DNA from: Deltaproteobacteria bacterium
Lineage (GTDB): Bacteria > Desulfobacterota > Desulfarculia > Desulfarculales > Desulfarculaceae
NCBI GenBank assembly: GCA_021815655.1
Contig: JAKAGJ010000184.1
Coordinates: forward strand, 1 to 5,554
DNA: 5,554 nucleotides
Reading direction: 5' to 3'
This document shows, in pieces, positions 1 through 5,554 of this stretch (positions are counted from its first letter, which is position 1; each line of letters starts with the position of its first letter). The translations under genes were made by a program, and so were the position numbers. The notes below the pieces were generated by a model. It made no database searches. It had not been told where the DNA came from and was given only the letters and a program-made list of their open reading frames with translations.

Positions 1-2
1 AG

Positions 3-371
3 GAGATAATTGGCATTCCCCGGCTCACCCGCCTGCCCAGGGCCCCGGAGCACATGCTGGGAGTGATGAACCTGCGCGGCATGGTGGTGCCGGTGCTGGA
101 CATGCGCCGCAAGCTCAACCTGGAATGCAACGAAAGCGGCGAGGCGGTGGTGGTCGTGCTCAGGGTGGGTGAAAAGATCATGGGCGCGGTGGTGGACAGC
201 GTGCGGGACGTGGTGCAGCTAACCGAGGACCAGGTTCAGAACCCGCCGGATTTCGCCGGCGGATTGCGCCGGGATTATCTGCGGGGGCTGTGCCACCTGG
301 AAGACGAAATGATAATCTTGCTGGAGCTGGACCGCCTCTTGGCCCAGGAGACGCTCAGCAATGCCGCTTGA
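3..371 (+). CDS. cheW: CheW chemotaxis coupling protein, 5'-truncated by the window edge
   Basis: CheW is the soluble SH3-like scaffold that bridges chemoreceptors and the CheA kinase in cytoplasmic signalling arrays. The reading frame is already open at base 3, so the start codon lies upstream; the first in-window ATG (54) is internal to conserved CheW sequence. About 122 codons are visible, against a usual 150-170 residues, so roughly the first quarter is missing. Visible family hallmarks are 'ITRLPRAPE'-like text (here IPRLTRLPRAPEH), then GVMNLRG, VVPVLDMRRKL, a GAVVDSVRDVVQL strand-turn and a closing DYLRGL...IILLELDRLL. A CheA C-terminal regulatory domain has the same fold, but the GVxNLRG/VxPVxDxR wording and the downstream cheR favour a free-standing CheW. 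The end overlaps cheR by 11 bases, implying translational coupling. Confidence 0.93.
   Translation, partial: EIIGIPRLTRLPRAPEHMLGVMNLRGMVVPVLDMRRKLNLECNESGEAVVVVLRVGEKIMGAVVDSVRDVVQLTEDQVQNPPDFAGGLRRDYLRGLCHLEDEMIILLELDRLLAQETLSNAA
346..350 (+). promoter_or_regulatory. Shine-Dalgarno site of cheR, inside cheW
   Basis: AGGAG lies 10 bases before the ATG at 361, within the last codons of cheW. It supports the overlapping start of cheR rather than a start further inside it. Confidence 0.6.
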
Positions 372-1242
372 CCGGCGGGCACGCCCCGAAAACCCCGCGC
401 CGGCCACAGGCACCCTGGTGCTGCCCGACCGGGAATTTGAGATCATCCGCCAGATGGTCAAGTCTCAGACCGGCATCAGCTTGAGCCTGCACAAGCGCGA
501 CCTGGTCATCAGCCGCCTGGCCCGGCGTCTGCGCACCCTGGGCCTGGATTCCTTCACCGAGTACATCCAGTACCTGCGCGCCGACAGCGACGGCGGCGAG
601 CTGGTGCACATGATCAACCGCATCACCACCAACAAGACCGACTTCTTTCGCGAGCGGCACCACTTCCAGCTACTGCACGACAAGCTGTTGCCGGCCTTGC
701 ACGAGGCCGGCGAAAAGAGCGGCCAGAGGGTGCTCAGGGCCTGGTCGGCGGGCTGCTCCTCGGGCGAGGAGCCCTACAGCATCGCCATCACCCTGAGCGA
801 GTTCTTCGCCAACCGCCCCGGCTGGGACTACAAGCTCCTGGCCTCGGACCTGGACACGGTCATGCTGGAAAAAGCCAGCCAAGGCGAGTACGAGCCGGCC
901 CTGGTGGAGCCGGTGGGCAAGGCCTGGCTGGGCAAGTACTTCGACCGCCAGGGACGGGGCGAGGGCGCGCTCTACAAGGTCAAGCCCGAACTGCGGCAGA
1001 TGATAACCTTCCGCAAATTCAACCTGATGCATCCGGAGTATCCCCTCAAGGTACCCCTGGATTTTGTTTTCTGCCGCAACGTGCTGATCTATTTCGACTT
1101 GGAGGACAAGGTCTCCATCCTCACCAAGTTTCACCGGGTGCTCAAACCCGGGGGGCATATCTTCGTGGGGCACTCGGAGTCCCTGATGATGGTCAAGGAC
1201 CTTTTCCGCTTCGTGGACACCACGGTTTACCGCAAGCTGTAG
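361..1242 (+). CDS. cheR: CheR chemoreceptor glutamate O-methyltransferase
   Basis: CheR transfers methyl groups from S-adenosylmethionine to glutamate side chains of chemoreceptors, raising their kinase-activating state during adaptation. At 293 residues it has normal family length. The N-terminal helical CheR domain spans about residues 22-115 and contains the signature TTNKTDFFRE (89-98). The SAM-binding domain follows: the glycine motif WSAGCSSGEEPYS (128-140), the acidic ribose-contacting ASDLD (161-165) and CRNVLIYFD (238-246), ending with LKPGG and GHSES. All these match active CheR enzymes, so it should be catalytic. The first 20 or so residues are proline/arginine-rich and not conserved. 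An AGGAG 10 bases upstream supports the ATG at 361, which sits inside the end of cheW. No TPR extension is present. Confidence 0.97.
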   Translation: MPLDRRARPENPAPATGTLVLPDREFEIIRQMVKSQTGISLSLHKRDLVISRLARRLRTLGLDSFTEYIQYLRADSDGGELVHMINRITTNKTDFFRERHHFQLLHDKLLPALHEAGEKSGQRVLRAWSAGCSSGEEPYSIAITLSEFFANRPGWDYKLLASDLDTVMLEKASQGEYEPALVEPVGKAWLGKYFDRQGRGEGALYKVKPELRQMITFRKFNLMHPEYPLKVPLDFVFCRNVLIYFDLEDKVSILTKFHRVLKPGGHIFVGHSESLMMVKDLFRFVDTTVYRKL

Positions 1243-1245
1243 ATA

Positions 1246-1827
1246 ATGCACAAGCGCTACCACGCCCAGCTCAAGCGGCCCATGATAATCATCCAGCCTG
1301 GTGAGTACTACGTCACCAAGGAGGACGAGGTCATCGCCACCGTTCTGGGCTCCTGCATCAGCGTTTGCATCAAGGACGAGCTGCACGGCATCGGCGGCAT
1401 GAATCATTTCATGCTGCCCGGCGACTTCCGCGTGGAGGACGTCTTCAACAGCAACAGCGCCCGCTACGGCATGTACGCCATGGAAATGATCATGGGCGAC
1501 ATCCTGAAGCTGGGCGGCGACCGCCAGAAGCTCACGGCCAAGGTCTTCGGCGGCGGACACGTGCTCAACGTGGCCACCTCCAAAAACAGCGTGCCGGCGA
1601 CCAACATCCAGTTCGTCAAGGCCTATCTCTCCATGGAAGGCATCCAGGTCGTCAAGTCCGACGTGGGCGGATTCCATGGGCGCAAGGTTCTCTACCTGCC
1701 TCAAGCGGGCAAGGTCTTCGTCAAGCGCCTGGTGCCTGATGACGACCGCAAGCTGGCCGAGCGCGAGCGCCGCTACCAGTCGCATCTGGCCCGGGAAGCT
1801 CAAGAAGAAAGCGTCACCATTTTTTAG
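1246..1827 (+). CDS. cheD: CheD chemoreceptor glutamine deamidase
   Basis: CheD deamidates selected glutamines of chemoreceptors to glutamates, creating methylation sites; in some species it also partners with CheC. The protein has 193 residues. The catalytic region is clear: T32, C37 in VLGSC and H54 in GGMNHFMLP, with the Cys-His distance of 17 residues seen in Thermotoga CheD. Further family blocks are SARYGMYAMEMI, KVFGGGHV and a late GRKVLYLPQAGKVFVKRL. A charged helix-like tail (about 163-188) ends in SVTIF. The start lies three bases after the cheR stop and has no visible Shine-Dalgarno sequence, so reinitiation after cheR is likely. ATG 1282 is an alternative start but would trim the conserved lead into PGEYYVT. 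No cheC is seen here, as expected for many proteobacteria. Confidence 0.95.
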   Translation: MHKRYHAQLKRPMIIIQPGEYYVTKEDEVIATVLGSCISVCIKDELHGIGGMNHFMLPGDFRVEDVFNSNSARYGMYAMEMIMGDILKLGGDRQKLTAKVFGGGHVLNVATSKNSVPATNIQFVKAYLSMEGIQVVKSDVGGFHGRKVLYLPQAGKVFVKRLVPDDDRKLAERERRYQSHLAREAQEESVTIF

Positions 1828-1845
1828 GATTCATGGGGCGCCGCC

Positions 1846-1868
1846 GGCCATGGGCGTGAGCCATGGCC
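1846..1868 (+). other. Perfect inverted repeat (RNA hairpin) between cheD and cheB
   Basis: GGCCATGG (1846-1853) and CCATGGCC (1861-1868) form an uninterrupted 8-bp stem around a 7-base loop, GCGTGAG. Only three T residues follow (1869-1871), so it is a poor intrinsic terminator; a processing or stabilising hairpin, an attenuator or a protein-binding palindrome are alternatives. It occupies the only real gap of the operon (1828-1882) and ends just before the cheB ribosome-binding site. Confidence 0.55.
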
Positions 1869-1872
1869 TTTA

Positions 1873-1877
1873 GAGGT
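1873..1877 (+). promoter_or_regulatory. Shine-Dalgarno site of cheB
   Basis: GAGGT lies 5 bases before ATG 1883. An in-frame TAA at 1877-1879 rules out any longer CheB, so this site and the ATG fix the start. Confidence 0.75.
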
Positions 1878-1882
1878 AAGAC

Positions 1883-2971
1883 ATGGCAGGACCAATCAAG
1901 GTGCTGGTGGTGGACGATTCGGCCCTGATTCGCGAGTTCATGCGCGCCACCCTCTCGGCCCAGCCGGACATGGCCGTCACCACGGCCAACGACCCCTACG
2001 TGGCCCGCGACCGCGTGCTGCGCGAGCGTCCCGACGTCATCACCCTGGACATCGAGATGCCGCGCATGGATGGGCTGACCTTCCTGCAAAAGCTCATGGC
2101 CGCCTACCCCACGCCGGTGGTGATGTTCAGCAGTCATACCCGCGACGGGGCCGAGGCCACCATAAAGGCCTTGGGCCTGGGGGCGGTGGATTTCGTGGCC
2201 AAGCCCACCCAGAACCTGCGCGAGCTGCTGCCGGCCCTGGCCCTGGAGATCGTGGAAAAGGTGCGCGCCGCCGCCGGAGCCCGGGTGCGGCGCACACCTG
2301 TGAGCCTGGAAAATTTGCAGGTGCCGCAAAAGGTGGAAGTGGACCAGGTGGTGGCCCTGGCCAAGTCGCCGCCCCGGCCCGGAGGCCCCCAGGTGGTGCT
2401 CATGGGCGCCTCCACCGGCGGCACCGTGGCCCTGGAGCAGGTGCTATGCCGGCTGCCCGCCGACAGCCCGCCCATCGCCGTGGTGCAGCACATGCCCGAG
2501 CACTTCACCCTGGCCTTTGCCAACCGGCTCAACTCCCTGGCCCAGATCAAGGTGGCCGAGGCCACCGACGGCCTGCTTTTGCCCCCGGGGCAATGCTTCA
2601 TCGCCCCCGGCGGCAGACACATGCTCCTGGAGCGGGGCGCGGGCGGCTATGTGGTGCGGGTCAAGGATGGCCCGCCGGTAAACCGCCACAAGCCCTCGGT
2701 GGACGTGCTCTTTCGCTCCGCGGTGGGCGGCGCCGGCCCCAACGCCGTGGCCATCATCATGACCGGCATGGGCGACGACGGGGCCAAGGGCATGAAGGAC
2801 CTGCACGACGTGGGCGCCCTGACCATCGCCCAGAACGAGGAAACCTGCACGGTCTACGGCATGCCCAAGATGGCCGTGCAGTTGGGGGCCGCCGACCGCA
2901 TAGTGCCCCTGGAGCGCATCGCGCCCCTCTTGATGGGGCTGTGGGCCGAGACCCAGGGCCGGAGGGCTTGA
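1883..2971 (+). CDS. cheB: CheB receptor methylesterase/deamidase with receiver domain
   Basis: CheB hydrolyses receptor glutamyl methyl esters and can deamidate glutamines; phosphorylation of its receiver by CheA relieves autoinhibition, giving negative feedback. The protein has 362 residues, the usual size. Receiver, residues 5-108: acidic pair D11-D12, phosphoacceptor D56 in TLDIEMPRMDG, S83-S84 in VVMFSS, and K107 in AKP. A linker of about 60 residues follows. Methylesterase, about 170-355: catalytic serine S177 in GASTGG, H203 in VVQHMP, and D299 in GMGDDGA, at the same mutual distances (26 and 122) as S164/H190/D286 of Salmonella CheB. Both domains therefore look active. The stop TGA shares its last base with the next gene's ATG, so translation of the two is probably coupled. 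Confidence 0.98.
   Translation: MAGPIKVLVVDDSALIREFMRATLSAQPDMAVTTANDPYVARDRVLRERPDVITLDIEMPRMDGLTFLQKLMAAYPTPVVMFSSHTRDGAEATIKALGLGAVDFVAKPTQNLRELLPALALEIVEKVRAAAGARVRRTPVSLENLQVPQKVEVDQVVALAKSPPRPGGPQVVLMGASTGGTVALEQVLCRLPADSPPIAVVQHMPEHFTLAFANRLNSLAQIKVAEATDGLLLPPGQCFIAPGGRHMLLERGAGGYVVRVKDGPPVNRHKPSVDVLFRSAVGGAGPNAVAIIMTGMGDDGAKGMKDLHDVGALTIAQNEETCTVYGMPKMAVQLGAADRIVPLERIAPLLMGLWAETQGRRA
2961..2966 (+). promoter_or_regulatory. Shine-Dalgarno site of the receiver-PP2C gene
   Basis: GGAGGG ends 4 bases before ATG 2971. The frame stays open far upstream inside cheB, so this site decides the start; upstream of it the frame encodes only arginine/proline/glycine-rich shadow sequence. Confidence 0.75.
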
Positions 2972-4152
2972 TGTCACCCTTGCGCAACGGTCTGGCCGGC
3001 TCCGACAAGCCGCCCACCATCCTGATCGTGGACGACGCCAAGCTCAACCGCGAACTGCTTCGCATGCACCTGGCCAAGCACGGCCTGCGCTTCCTTTTTG
3101 CCGAAAACGGCAGGCAGGCCATCAAGGTGCTGGCCGCCAACCCCGGGGTGGACCTGATCCTGCTGGACTTGGTCATGCCGGAGATGGACGGCTTCGCCTT
3201 CCTGCAATGGCGCAAAAGCCAGGGCGAGGCCCAGGCCGTGCCGGTGATCGTCAACTCCTCCCTGGACGATTTCGGTTCCATCGCCCGGGCCCTGACCATG
3301 GACTCCTACGACTACTTCACCAAGCCGCTCAACGCCTTCGACCTGGAGGTGGTGCTGCCGCTCAAGATAAAGAACGCGGTCAACTCCCGCCGGCTCATGG
3401 CCGAGACCCGCCGCCAGAACGAGGTGATGCGCGGCGAACTGGTCATGGCCGCCCGCTACCAGCAGTTCCTGCTGCCCCGCCAGATATCGTTCAAGGGCGC
3501 GCGCGTGGCCCATCTTTTCCAGCCCTGCTCCGACGTGGGCGGCGATTATTTCGACTTCTTCGAGACCGCCTCCGGCCAGGTGGGCCTCTTGGTGGCCGAC
3601 GTCTCGGGGCATGGCGTGGCCGCGGCCATGACCGCCTCCATCATCAAGGCCCTGCTGCCCGGCTACCTGGAGCGCATGGCCTCGCCGGCGGAGGCCTTCC
3701 GCGCCCTGAACAGCGACCTCTTGCGCCTGACCCAGGAGGACGCCTTCGTCACCGCCGTGGCCGTGCTTTACGACCCCCAGGCCCGGCAGATGAGATGGTC
3801 CCTGGCCGGACACCCCCCGCCCCTGTTCATCCCCGCCGGGCAGGAGCCCAGGCCCCTGGCCATGGATTCCGTCTTTCTGGGGGCCTTCGAAAATGACAGC
3901 CCCATGGTCTCGTTTGAGGAACAGAGCCTGTCCGTGGCCCCTGGGGACCGCCTGGTGCTCTATACCGATGGGTTGACCGAGGCCCCCGGGCGTAAGGGCG
4001 GGTTCTACGGCCTGGACCACCTGCGGGAGCTTTTGGCCAGCCACGGCCAGGAGCCCATCTCCCAGTTGCGGGAGTCCCTGTGGGAGGACCTCAACCGTTT
4101 CGTGCAGGGTGATTTCCCCGACGACGTGGCCTTCATCCTGGTGGAGTTCTGA
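2971..4152 (+). CDS. Response regulator with PP2C (RsbU/SpoIIE-type) serine phosphatase output
   Basis: A 393-residue fusion of a receiver and a PPM/PP2C phosphatase, the class that dephosphorylates STAS-domain anti-sigma antagonists. Receiver, residues 16-122: D21-D22, phosphoacceptor D66 in LLDLVMPEMDG, S96, Y115 and K118 in YFTKP; the D+30/+49/+52 spacing is that of CheY. A helical linker (about 123-165) leads to the characteristic YQQFLLP entry of the phosphatase. Metal-binding residues are visible: D192 in VGGDYFD, D210 in ADVSGHG, D333 in LYTDGLTEA, and D384/D385 in FPDDVAF, so catalysis should be intact, unlike degenerate RssB. AGHPPPL (279-285) is also typical. Phosphorylation by a histidine kinase, possibly the local CheA, would be expected to control the activity. 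Its substrate is not in the window. It is immediately followed by an opposing kinase gene. Confidence 0.93.
   Translation: MSPLRNGLAGSDKPPTILIVDDAKLNRELLRMHLAKHGLRFLFAENGRQAIKVLAANPGVDLILLDLVMPEMDGFAFLQWRKSQGEAQAVPVIVNSSLDDFGSIARALTMDSYDYFTKPLNAFDLEVVLPLKIKNAVNSRRLMAETRRQNEVMRGELVMAARYQQFLLPRQISFKGARVAHLFQPCSDVGGDYFDFFETASGQVGLLVADVSGHGVAAAMTASIIKALLPGYLERMASPAEAFRALNSDLLRLTQEDAFVTAVAVLYDPQARQMRWSLAGHPPPLFIPAGQEPRPLAMDSVFLGAFENDSPMVSFEEQSLSVAPGDRLVLYTDGLTEAPGRKGGFYGLDHLRELLASHGQEPISQLRESLWEDLNRFVQGDFPDDVAFILVEF
4143..4146 (+). promoter_or_regulatory. Shine-Dalgarno site of the receiver-HATPase gene
   Basis: GGAG sits 7 bases before ATG 4154. The frame is open upstream to an ATG at 4109, but that lies inside the PP2C domain, has no comparable site, and adds only non-conserved residues; 4154 is preferred. 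Confidence 0.6.
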
Positions 4153-4153
4153 C

Positions 4154-5032
4154 ATGAGCGACGTGTGTGGCAACCTGACTGGCTCCCCACCCCCTCGCCG
4201 GCGGATCCTGGTGGCCGACGACGACGACATGGTGCGGCAGGTGCTGGTGCGCTATTTGGCCAACCAGGGCATGGAGGTCAAGGCGGCCGGCGACGGCCAG
4301 GAGGCCTTGGACCTCTTCAACATCCACCCCTTCGAATTGGTCATCAGCGACCTGCGCATGCCCGTCCTGGACGGCCTGCAACTCCTGCACGCCATCAAGG
4401 GGCTCAACCCCCGGGTGCCCTTCATCTTCATCAGCGGCTATGGCGATATCCCCACGGTGGTGGAGGCCCTCAAGGCCGGGGCCGACAACTTCCTGGCCAA
4501 GCCGGTGGAACTCAACGAGCTGGCCAAGGTGGTGCGGCAGGCCCTGAACCTGGCCGCCACCCAGGCCCTGCCGCTATTGCAGCTGGCCCACATGCGTCAG
4601 GTCACCTATCTGGCGGTGCCCAGCCGCTCCGAATACATCCGCGACATCATTTCCCAGGTTGCCCACTCGGCGGTGTGCGTGGGCTACGCCGAATGCGACC
4701 TGGACAACAACCTAAAGCTGGCCCTGGTGGAGGCCCTGACCAACGCCATGGAACACGGCAACCACTGGGACGAGAACCTGCTGGTGCACCTGGAGGCGGA
4801 CCTTACCAGCGATTGCCTGACCGTCACCATCCAGGACCAGGGGCCAGGCTTCGACGTGTGCTCCCTCTCCGACCCCACCTGCGGGGAACAGATCTTCAGC
4901 GAGCGGGGCCGGGGGGTGTTCTTGATGCAGGCCATCATGGACGAGGTGTGGTTCAACGCCCAAGGCAACGGCGTAACCATGGTCAAGCGCCGTCATGCCG
5001 CCGCTCCGGCCCCCGACCGCCTGGCTGGTTGA
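4154..5032 (+). CDS. Response regulator with RsbW/SpoIIAB-like HATPase (anti-sigma-type serine kinase) output
   Basis: A 292-residue fusion. Receiver, residues 16-118: acidic cluster D22-D25, phosphoacceptor D66 in ISDLRMPVLDG, S94, F113 and K116 in LAKP; the D+28/+47/+50 spacing is NtrC-like, unlike the CheY-like preceding protein. The C-terminal part (about 150-280) is a GHKL ATPase of the short RsbW/SpoIIAB class: N box EALTNAMEHGN (193-203, with E193 and N197), G1 box DQGPGF (228-233), G2 box ERGRGVFLM (250-258). No histidine-phosphotransfer helix precedes it, so a protein serine/threonine kinase acting on a STAS antagonist, or an anti-sigma factor, is more likely than a histidine kinase. 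The gene begins one base after the PP2C gene stop. The last 14 residues are alanine/proline-rich and overlap the NUDIX gene. Target unknown. Confidence 0.9.
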   Translation: MSDVCGNLTGSPPPRRRILVADDDDMVRQVLVRYLANQGMEVKAAGDGQEALDLFNIHPFELVISDLRMPVLDGLQLLHAIKGLNPRVPFIFISGYGDIPTVVEALKAGADNFLAKPVELNELAKVVRQALNLAATQALPLLQLAHMRQVTYLAVPSRSEYIRDIISQVAHSAVCVGYAECDLDNNLKLALVEALTNAMEHGNHWDENLLVHLEADLTSDCLTVTIQDQGPGFDVCSLSDPTCGEQIFSERGRGVFLMQAIMDEVWFNAQGNGVTMVKRRHAAAPAPDRLAG

Positions 5033-5554
5033 GGCCGTCTTGGCCCTGGTGTTTACCCCCCGCTACTGCGCCGCCTGCGGCGGTGAGTTGCTGGCGCCCC
5101 TGGAGGCGGGGCCGGGCGGCCCGCCCCTGGTCTGCGCCCGCTGCGGCCTGGGGGCCTACCTGGACCCCAAAGTGGCGGTGGCCACGGTGCTGTACATGCC
5201 CGACCAGCGGGTGGTGCTTTTGCGCCGGGCCCAGCGCGACCAGGCCTTTGGCCGCTGGATACTGCCCGGCGGGCACGTGGACCGGGGCGAGGAGCTTTCG
5301 GCCGCGGCCCTGCGCGAGGTGGCCGAGGAGACGGGCCTGGAGGCCTGCATCCAGGGACTCTTGGGGGTCTACTCCTACGTGGGCAATCCCCTGGTGCTGG
5401 TGGTGTACACGGCCCAGGCCCTGCGCGGCCAGCTCCGTCCCAGCCGCGAGGCCCTGGAGATCAGGGCCTTTCCCCACCACGACATTCCTTGGACCGAGTT
5501 GGGCTATCACTCCACCGGCCAAGCCCTGCGCCAGGCCCCGGGCCTGACCGCTCC
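4995..5554 (+). CDS. Zinc-ribbon NUDIX hydrolase, 3'-truncated by the window edge
   Basis: NUDIX enzymes hydrolyse nucleoside diphosphates linked to another moiety; the substrate cannot be told here. The frame is open to the window end with no stop, about 186 codons from ATG 4995. Numbered from there, a zinc ribbon comprises C25-x2-C28 and C47-x2-C50, followed by YLDPKVAVATVL, the usual entry to this subfamily. The NUDIX box is complete: G93-x5-E99-x7-R107-E108-V-A-E111-E112-T-G114-L115, so it should bind metal and be active. The late text EALEIRAFP resembles the family's final strand, so little is probably missing. Start is uncertain: ATG 4995 overlaps the preceding gene by 38 bases and lacks a good ribosome site; TTG 5040 has GAGG at 5031-5034; GTG 5049 gives the most typical length. 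No functional link to chemotaxis is evident. Confidence 0.88.
   Translation, partial: MPPLRPPTAWLVEAVLALVFTPRYCAACGGELLAPLEAGPGGPPLVCARCGLGAYLDPKVAVATVLYMPDQRVVLLRRAQRDQAFGRWILPGGHVDRGEELSAAALREVAEETGLEACIQGLLGVYSYVGNPLVLVVYTAQALRGQLRPSREALEIRAFPHHDIPWTELGYHSTGQALRQAPGLTA

Noticed and set aside
670..1803. Long open frame on the minus strand opposite cheR and cheD.
   Set aside because: Its translation is His/Val/Leu/Ala-rich with no family motifs, and it lies wholly antisense to two unmistakable genes. GC-rich third positions produce such open shadows.
1820..1825. Run of six T residues at the end of cheD, as in an intrinsic terminator.
   Set aside because: No GC-rich stem lies immediately upstream, and the run is part of the last codons and stop of cheD.
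2446..2970. Upstream extension of the receiver-PP2C frame to ATG 2446.
   Set aside because: The extra 175 residues lie in cheB's +1-type shadow and look low-complexity; GGAGGG before ATG 2971 and the TGATG junction mark the true start.
4215..4229. GAC repeated four times in the receiver of the kinase gene.
   Set aside because: It encodes the acidic D22-D25 cluster expected at the receiver's metal site; it is not a meaningful tandem repeat.
2974..4230. Long minus-strand open frame opposite the receiver-PP2C gene.
   Set aside because: Gly/His/Gln/Val-rich shadow with no recognisable domain; the + strand carries complete receiver and phosphatase motifs.
4165..5547. Long + strand open frame overlapping both the kinase and NUDIX genes in another frame.
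   Set aside because: Pro/Arg/Gly/Ala-rich translation without motifs, spanning two genes whose real frames contain full catalytic signatures.

Overview
The window is a compact, single-strand stretch of a GC-rich bacterial genome; third codon positions are dominated by G and C. It carries the adaptation end of a chemosensory operon, joined to a two-gene phosphatase/kinase module of the partner-switching type. The protein style (compact CheW-CheR-CheD-CheB order, CheD with the 'PGEYYVT...GSC...GGMNHFMLP' pattern, receiver-PP2C and receiver-HATPase fusions) suggests a GC-rich deltaproteobacterium/Desulfobacterota. This is a judgement from style only; no marker gene is present to prove it.

Layout, all on the + strand: the 3' part of cheW (to 371); cheR (361-1242, overlapping cheW by 11 bases); cheD (1246-1827); a 55-base gap holding an 8-bp perfect hairpin; cheB (1883-2971); a receiver-PP2C serine/threonine phosphatase (2971-4152, sharing one base with the cheB stop); a receiver-HATPase anti-sigma-factor-type kinase (4154-5032); and a zinc-ribbon NUDIX hydrolase (from about 4995, running off the right edge with no stop). 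No gap between genes exceeds 55 bases, so all of it looks like one transcription unit that starts upstream of the window. No cheA, cheY or chemoreceptor gene lies inside the window.

How the genes fit together: CheW links receptors to CheA. CheR methylates, CheB demethylates/deamidates and CheD deamidates receptor glutamyl/glutaminyl residues, which together set receptor sensitivity. The next two genes each carry an intact receiver domain, so they can in principle be phosphorylated by CheA or another histidine kinase. Their outputs are a PP2C phosphatase of the RsbU/SpoIIE kind and a GHKL kinase of the RsbW/SpoIIAB kind, enzymes that act in opposite directions on a STAS-domain antagonist protein. 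The inferred circuit is a chemosensory pathway that, besides or instead of steering flagella, sets the phosphorylation state of a STAS protein and so a downstream regulator. The STAS protein is not in the window. The NUDIX gene is probably a co-transcribed housekeeping or nucleotide-hydrolase gene with no evident link to signalling.
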